Shown: one piece after another, positions 59,764 to 64,000 of the stretch
Numbering within the stretch: position 1 is the first letter of the stretch
Layout of the letters: every line of letters begins with the position of its first letter
DNA from: Sphingomonas rubra
GTDB taxonomy: Bacteria > Pseudomonadota > Alphaproteobacteria > Sphingomonadales > Sphingomonadaceae
DNA length: 64,000 nt
Assembly (NCBI RefSeq): GCF_900115745.1
Contig: NZ_FOXP01000006.1
Span: forward strand, 163,501-227,500
Direction of reading: 5' to 3'
Notes under the pieces: generated by a model
Databases searched by the model: none
Told to the model about the DNA's origin: nothing
What the model saw: the letters and a program-made list of their open reading frames with translations, nothing else
Made by a program: the position numbers and the translations under genes

Positions 59764-62306
59764 GCGCGCAGCTCCGGGAACAGGCCGATCGTCAGGTAGG
59801 TGGCGACGGCGGTGGCGAGCAGGAAGTGGAGGAAGACGGTGATGTTGCGCAGGTCGGCGTCGTACTCCGGCGTCATCCGGCCCGCGAGGCTGCGGGCGAG
59901 GGTGTAGCCCTGGCAGATGGCGGCGATGCCGGCGTGCGCGGTGGTCCAGATCGCCAGTGTCCAGACGATCGCGGGATAGGAATGGGCGGAGGGGACGAGG
60001 CCGCTGGTCCAGGGGCCCGCCAGACCCGCGGCGATGCTGGCCAGCGAGGCGAGAAGGGCGACGCCGAGCAGGACGCGGGCGGCGGCCACCGCGCCGCGGA
60101 CATTGAGCTCGCGCGCGCCGACGGTGGCGGCCCAGCTGGCGATCGTCAGCGCCAGCGCGACGAGCGGCCAGAAGCGGCCCGGCCCGGCATGGCCGGGGGG
60201 CGGCCAGTCCGGATGGACCGTCCAGAAGAAGTAATAGCCGAACAGCAGGCCGGAGAAGGCAGTGGCGTCGGCCATCATGGTGATGAACATCGCCCACCAG
60301 CCGCTGGCCGACGGCCCGGACAGGTAGAGCGGCACGACGAGGCCGTGGCCGATCGGCTTGCACGGCTTTTCCGGGATCTCGGCGGTGGTCCACAGCCAGG
60401 TGAGGACGGCGGCGAGCGTCGCGACGGCGCCCGCCAGTGCCCACCAGTAGAGGTGGTAGGTGGTGAGGATGAAGACGCTGCCGAGCGCCACCGCCGTTAT
60501 CATGGGAATGACGCTGGGCATGCCGAGCCGGGCGACCTGGATGGGGCGCGCGTCGATGACGCTGGTGATGATCGTCTCGCGCCGGCCTTCCTCGGCATCG
60601 GGGAGGAAGAAGCGGCCCTGGTCGACGCGGTCGACGAAGCCGGGCTGGTCCCAGATCGGATAGCGGCTGGTGACGAGCGGGACCGAGCGGATGCCCCAAT
60701 CCTCGTCGTCCGGGTGAGCGAGCCATTCGAGCGTGCCGGCGTTCCACGGATTGCGCGGCGACTTGGCCCGGGTCGGCGACAGCGCCATGTCGATGCAGAC
60801 GAGGAGCACGCCGGCGGCGAACAGGAAGCCGCCGAGCGTCGAGGCCATGTTGAGGCCGCCGATGCCGAGTTCGGCCGGGTAGGTGAAGACGCGGCGCGGC
60901 ATCCCCTCCAGGCCGGACAGGTGCATGGGGAAGAAGGCGAGGTTGGCACCGGCGAACATCACCCAGAAGGCGGTGCGGCCGATCCGATCGCTGAGCTTCT
61001 TGCCCGTCACCAGCGGCCAGTAATAATAAAGGCCGGCGAACAGCGGCAGCAGCGTGCCGCCGATCAGCACGTAATGGAGGTGCGCGACGACGAAATAGGT
61101 GTCGTGCGCCTGCCAGTCGAACGGCGCGATCGCCACCATCACGCCGGTCAGCCCGCCGATGGTGAAGATGGCGATCGAGCCGACCGCGTAGAGGAGCGGC
61201 GTCGACCAGATCACGCGCCCCGCCCATAGCGTGGCAATGAAGGCGAAGACCTGGATGCCGGTGGGGATCGCCACCGCCTCGGACGCGGCGGAGAAGAAGG
61301 CGAGGCTGATCTTGGGCAGGCCGGTCGCGAACATGTGGTGGACCCACAGGCCGAACGAGAGGAACGCGGTGCCGACCGCCGCCAGCACGATCCACGGGTA
61401 GCCGAGCAGGTGGCGCTGCGCGAAGGTCGGGATCAGCATCGCGAACAGCGCGATCGAGGGGAGGAAGACGATGTAGACCTCCGGATGGCCGAAGATCCAG
61501 AACAGGTGCTGCCACAGCAGCGGGTCGCCGCCGCGGGCCGCGTCGAAGAAGGGCCAGTCGAGCAGGCGCTCCATCTCGAACAGCACGTCGCCCGCGATCA
61601 GGGGCGGAAAGGCGAACAGGATCATCACCGCGACGACCAGGATGTACCAGGCGTAGAGCGGCATGAGGTTGAGGCGCATGCCGGGCGGGCGGCATTTGAG
61701 GACGCCGACGATCAGCTCGACCGCCGCCGCCACCGACGACACCTCGATGAACGAGAGCCCGAGCATCCAGATGTCGGCGCCGAGCCCCGACAGGTCGGTG
61801 CGCGTGGTGAGCGGCGGGTACATGAACCAGCCGCCGTCGGGCGCGGCGTTGAAGAAGATCGAGCCGGTGACGAAGACGCCGCCGATCAGGAAGCTCCAAT
61901 AGCCGAACGCCGACAGGCGCGGGAAGGGCAGGTCGCGCGCGCCCAAGAGCTGCGGCAGCAGGATGATCGACACCGCCTCGAACATCGGCACGGCGAACAG
62001 GAACATCATCGTCGAGCCGTGCAGCGTGAACAGCTGGTTGAAGGTGTTGGCGGTGACGAGATCGTTCTCGGGGACGGCGAGCTGCGCGCGCATGATGAGC
62101 GCCAGGACGCCGGCGAACAGCATGAAGGCGAAGGCGGTCAGCGTGTACCAGACGCCCACGCGGTTGTTGTTGACGTCGGTCCAGCGGAAGAACCAGCCCG
62201 ACGGCGGCTGCCATACCGCGCGCAGCCGATCCTCCTGGACGGCGCGGACGGCGGGATCGTTCTGGTCGGGGGCGACATAGTCGGCAGGGGCGGCGAGGTC
62301 GGTCAT
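59760..62306 (-). CDS. ctaD: Cytochrome c oxidase subunit I/III fusion
   Basis: The 848-residue protein carries subunit I (about 20-590): FTLHGSTMMFLF, WIFGHPEVYI with the CuB His, LWVHHMF, VVAHLHYVLIGG with the heme ligands. A C-terminal subunit III-like part (about 640-848) holds FITMMADATAFSGLLFGYYFFWTVHPDWPP. This I/III fusion is a mark of many caa3/ba-type oxidases. The ATG overlaps the subunit II stop (ATGA). Confidence 0.95.
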   Translation of the reverse strand: MTDLAAPADYVAPDQNDPAVRAVQEDRLRAVWQPPSGWFFRWTDVNNNRVGVWYTLTAFAFMLFAGVLALIMRAQLAVPENDLVTANTFNQLFTLHGSTMMFLFAVPMFEAVSIILLPQLLGARDLPFPRLSAFGYWSFLIGGVFVTGSIFFNAAPDGGWFMYPPLTTRTDLSGLGADIWMLGLSFIEVSSVAAAVELIVGVLKCRPPGMRLNLMPLYAWYILVVAVMILFAFPPLIAGDVLFEMERLLDWPFFDAARGGDPLLWQHLFWIFGHPEVYIVFLPSIALFAMLIPTFAQRHLLGYPWIVLAAVGTAFLSFGLWVHHMFATGLPKISLAFFSAASEAVAIPTGIQVFAFIATLWAGRVIWSTPLLYAVGSIAIFTIGGLTGVMVAIAPFDWQAHDTYFVVAHLHYVLIGGTLLPLFAGLYYYWPLVTGKKLSDRIGRTAFWVMFAGANLAFFPMHLSGLEGMPRRVFTYPAELGIGGLNMASTLGGFLFAAGVLLVCIDMALSPTRAKSPRNPWNAGTLEWLAHPDDEDWGIRSVPLVTSRYPIWDQPGFVDRVDQGRFFLPDAEEGRRETIITSVIDARPIQVARLGMPSVIPMITAVALGSVFILTTYHLYWWALAGAVATLAAVLTWLWTTAEIPEKPCKPIGHGLVVPLYLSGPSASGWWAMFITMMADATAFSGLLFGYYFFWTVHPDWPPPGHAGPGRFWPLVALALTIASWAATVGARELNVRGAVAAARVLLGVALLASLASIAAGLAGPWTSGLVPSAHSYPAIVWTLAIWTTAHAGIAAICQGYTLARSLAGRMTPEYDADLRNITVFLHFLLATAVATYLTIGLFPELRA

Positions 62307-63343
62307 TTCAGCCCCTGTAGGTAGGTCGCGATCGCCACCGCGTCGGCTTCGGGCATATGGTCGAAGGCGGGCATGCGGACGCCGGGCTTGGTCGCCTCCG
62401 GGTGGCGGATAAAGGCGGCGGTGTTGGCGGTGGTCATCGGCAGGATGCCGGCGGCGAGCGTCGCGCGGTTGCCGTAGCGCGACAGGTCCGGGCCGATCGC
62501 GCTCGCCGCATCGGTGCCGCGGATCGCGTGGCAGCCGCCGCAGCCGTAGCGCGCGAACAGGGCCGCCCCCGGTGCGGCCGCAGAAGCGGTGGCGGAGGCG
62601 CCGCGCTGGCCGGCCATCCACCCATCAAAGGCGGCCGGTTCCATCGCGACGACGTCGAACGCCATCAGCGCGTGGCTCAGCCCGCAGAACTCGGTGCAGA
62701 CGCCGCGATAGCGGCCGGGCTTGTCGGCGCGCACCACCAGCGTGTTGATGCGCCCGGGGATCATGTCCATCTTGCCGGCGAGGCCCGGAATCCAGAAGCT
62801 GTGGATCACGTCCCCGCCCGCCAGGTCGATCGCGACGGTGCGGCCGACGGGCAGGCGCACCTCGTTGGCGGAGACGAGCTGGCCCGGTCCGGGCGCGGTG
62901 ACGACGCGCCACCAGAACTGCTCGCCCTCCACCTTGATGCGCAGATCGGCGGGGGAGACCGGCGCCGGGCGCATCAGCGGCAACGACGCGGCGAGCAGCG
63001 CGAACAGCAGGATCGTCGGGAACACGCCGCCGGCCCACAGTACCAGCTTCATGCCCTGATCGTGCGTCAGCCGCTCGCCCGGCGTGCGGATCGCGTGGCG
63101 CATCAGCAGCGTCATCGATGCCGCGATGACCACCGCGGCGACCAGCAGCACGATCGTCAGCGTGCGCGTCGACGCCGCCTCGGCCCCGAAGGGGGCGAGC
63201 GCCGACTGGTGGCGATTGCACGCGGCCAGCAGCAATGCCGGCAGGACCGATCCGGTGACGCGCCGGCCGATAATGGCGTCGATGGTGGCCTCCCGAGCCG
63301 TTGTGCCGCCCTCTTGCCGGATGCGATTGTCCGCGTCCACCAC
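62303..63343 (-). CDS. ctaC: Cytochrome c oxidase subunit II with C-terminal heme c (caa3 type)
   Basis: Subunit II carries the CuA site: H181, CTEFCGLSHALM (C216, E218, C220, H224, M227), and a C-terminal cytochrome c domain with CGGCH (268-272) and a late Met ligand region. Two membrane helices lie at about 61-80 and 100-120, and LLLAAC (C42) looks like a lipobox. The start is not settled: GTG at 63343 gives a long charged leader before the lipobox, and no ATG, GTG or TTG lies between. Confidence 0.9.
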   Translation of the reverse strand: MVDADNRIRQEGGTTAREATIDAIIGRRVTGSVLPALLLAACNRHQSALAPFGAEAASTRTLTIVLLVAAVVIAASMTLLMRHAIRTPGERLTHDQGMKLVLWAGGVFPTILLFALLAASLPLMRPAPVSPADLRIKVEGEQFWWRVVTAPGPGQLVSANEVRLPVGRTVAIDLAGGDVIHSFWIPGLAGKMDMIPGRINTLVVRADKPGRYRGVCTEFCGLSHALMAFDVVAMEPAAFDGWMAGQRGASATASAAAPGAALFARYGCGGCHAIRGTDAASAIGPDLSRYGNRATLAAGILPMTTANTAAFIRHPEATKPGVRMPAFDHMPEADAVAIATYLQGLK

Positions 63344-63413
63344 CTGGCCTTCGTCGTGGTGCGCGACACACTCCGCGTTAGCAAGCCGGGCACGGGCGTG
63401 TTACAAGGGCGGC

Positions 63414-63803
63414 ATGACCGCGATCCCCCACGCCTACCCGATCGACGTCGCACCCTCCGACATCGATTCCATGGGGCACGTCAACAACGCGCGCTACCTG
63501 TCGTGGGTGCAGGACGCGGTGGTCAGCCATTGGCAGCGGCTCGCCCCCGCCGAGGCGGTGGCGGCGCACCTGTGGGTCGCGCTCCGCCACGAGATCACCT
63601 ATCGCAAGCCCGCCTTTCTGGAGGACGAGGTGATCGCCACCGTGATCCTGGAAAAGGTGCAGGGCGCGCGCGCCTTCTACGAGACGGTGATCCGCCGCGG
63701 CGAGGAGGTGCTGGCCGAGGTGAAATCGAGCTGGTGCTGCCTGGACGCCGAGACGATGAAGCCGGCGCGGCTGGCGCGCAGCGTGGTCGAGCGGTTCTTC
63801 TAG
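63414..63803 (+). CDS. Acyl-CoA thioesterase (hotdog fold, FcbC/YbgC-like)
   Basis: The 129-residue protein has the 4HBT signature PSDIDSMGHVNNARYLSWVQDA with the catalytic-type Asp, HEITYRKPAFLEDEVIA and a hydrophobic hotdog helix. It hydrolyses acyl-CoA esters; chain length unknown. The ATG at 63414 is preceded by a weak AAGGGCGG. It diverges from the caa3 operon and is convergent with the last, partial gene. Confidence 0.85.
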   Translation: MTAIPHAYPIDVAPSDIDSMGHVNNARYLSWVQDAVVSHWQRLAPAEAVAAHLWVALRHEITYRKPAFLEDEVIATVILEKVQGARAFYETVIRRGEEVLAEVKSSWCCLDAETMKPARLARSVVERFF

Positions 63804-63812
63804 GTCAGGCTG

Positions 63813-64000
63813 CTACGTCCAGTAGAGGATACGCGCGAACGGCAGGCGATCCGCGATCCGCTCCTCGAAGAAGGCGCGCAGGGAGCGCATCGTGTCGCGG
63901 TCGTAGACGTGCTTGATCCCGCCGAACTTGTTGCGCTTCTCGGTCCGGCCCGCCTCGCCCATGTCGAGCCGCGATCCCGGATACCAGCTCTGCAGCACCT
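63813..64000 (-). CDS. C-terminal end of a radical-SAM/photoproduct lyase-like protein (partial)
   Basis: Only about 62 residues are visible before the stop at 63813; the gene continues past the window. The end KFGGIKHVYDRDTM..FFEERIADRLPFARILYWT resembles the C-terminus of spore-photoproduct-lyase-like radical SAM proteins found in some alphaproteobacteria. The catalytic motif is outside the window, so the identity is tentative. Confidence 0.45.
   Translation of the reverse strand, partial: VLQSWYPGSRLDMGEAGRTEKRNKFGGIKHVYDRDTMRSLRAFFEERIADRLPFARILYWT

Overview
The window is a GC-rich bacterial chromosome segment with tightly packed, often translationally coupled genes (many ATGA/GTGA overlaps). 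Gene content points to an alphaproteobacterium of the Sphingomonas group: a ChpT-type histidine phosphotransferase beside a che cluster, an RpoH sigma factor, fragments of the exosortase-A-associated gene set, a deoxyhypusine-synthase-like/ornithine decarboxylase pair that fits the homospermidine chemistry of sphingomonads, and short GC-rich extragenic palindromes. No phage, transposase, integrase or CRISPR array is visible, so this looks like core chromosome with a few accessory modules. Names come from reading the protein sequences, not from database searches.

Layout. 0-1.2 kb: end of a type II secretion operon (gspL-M-N). 1.3 kb: tRNA-His, then a leucine-dehydrogenase-type enzyme. 2.6-7.4 kb: cytochrome c maturation operon ccmC-D-E-F-G-H-I. 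7.5-11.4 kb: small stress-type protein, alanine dehydrogenase, Kup potassium transporter, 2H phosphoesterase; tRNA-Met at 11.5 kb. 11.8-15.4 kb: molybdenum operon fdhF/ydeP-mobA-fdhD, then trxB. 16.5-21.7 kb: acyl carrier protein, AMP ligase, PLP decarboxylase and amidotransferase that normally travel with exosortase A, here without an exosortase. 21.7-24.3 kb: polyamine genes. 24.4-28.1 kb: threonine/serine dehydratase, a heme-dependent N-hydroxylase-like protein coupled to a DUF1989 protein, a hydrolase. 28.2-30.7 kb: two tandem cysteine desulfurases and a ferredoxin. 31.2-33.8 kb: SRP RNA, dnaX, ybaB. 33.8-36.4 kb: mtgA, rpoH, rluD on the minus strand. 36.5-42.7 kb: JAMM peptidase, chpT, cheA-W-Y-B-R. 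42.7-44 kb: amidase and RNase P RNA. 44-46.2 kb: SulP transporter with carbonic anhydrase. 46.4-47.8 kb: J-domain protein, thioredoxin-like ferredoxin, sufE. 47.9-51.8 kb: an expanded phage-shock (psp) operon with a sigma-54 promoter and divergent pspF. 51.8-57.7 kb: superoxide dismutase, lipoprotein hydrolase, decayed molybdate-binding gene, DEAD-box helicase, flavoprotein, Gre-type factor. 57.7-63.3 kb: caa3-type cytochrome oxidase operon. 63.4 kb to the end: thioesterase and the end of a radical-SAM-like gene.

How the parts work together. The ccm operon makes the c-type cytochromes that the caa3 operon needs (heme-bearing subunit II and a tri-heme cytochrome). mobA and fdhD serve the molybdoenzyme encoded with them. 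Ornithine decarboxylase would feed putrescine to the deoxyhypusine-synthase-like enzyme. The psp region is the most unusual system: PspF, a sigma-54 promoter, a small exported peptide, PspA, PspB and PspC, then four more small membrane/coiled-coil proteins that share a PspB-like C-terminal motif. The exosortase-type module is the second: its amidotransferase has lost the catalytic cysteine and standard ATP-binding loop residues.
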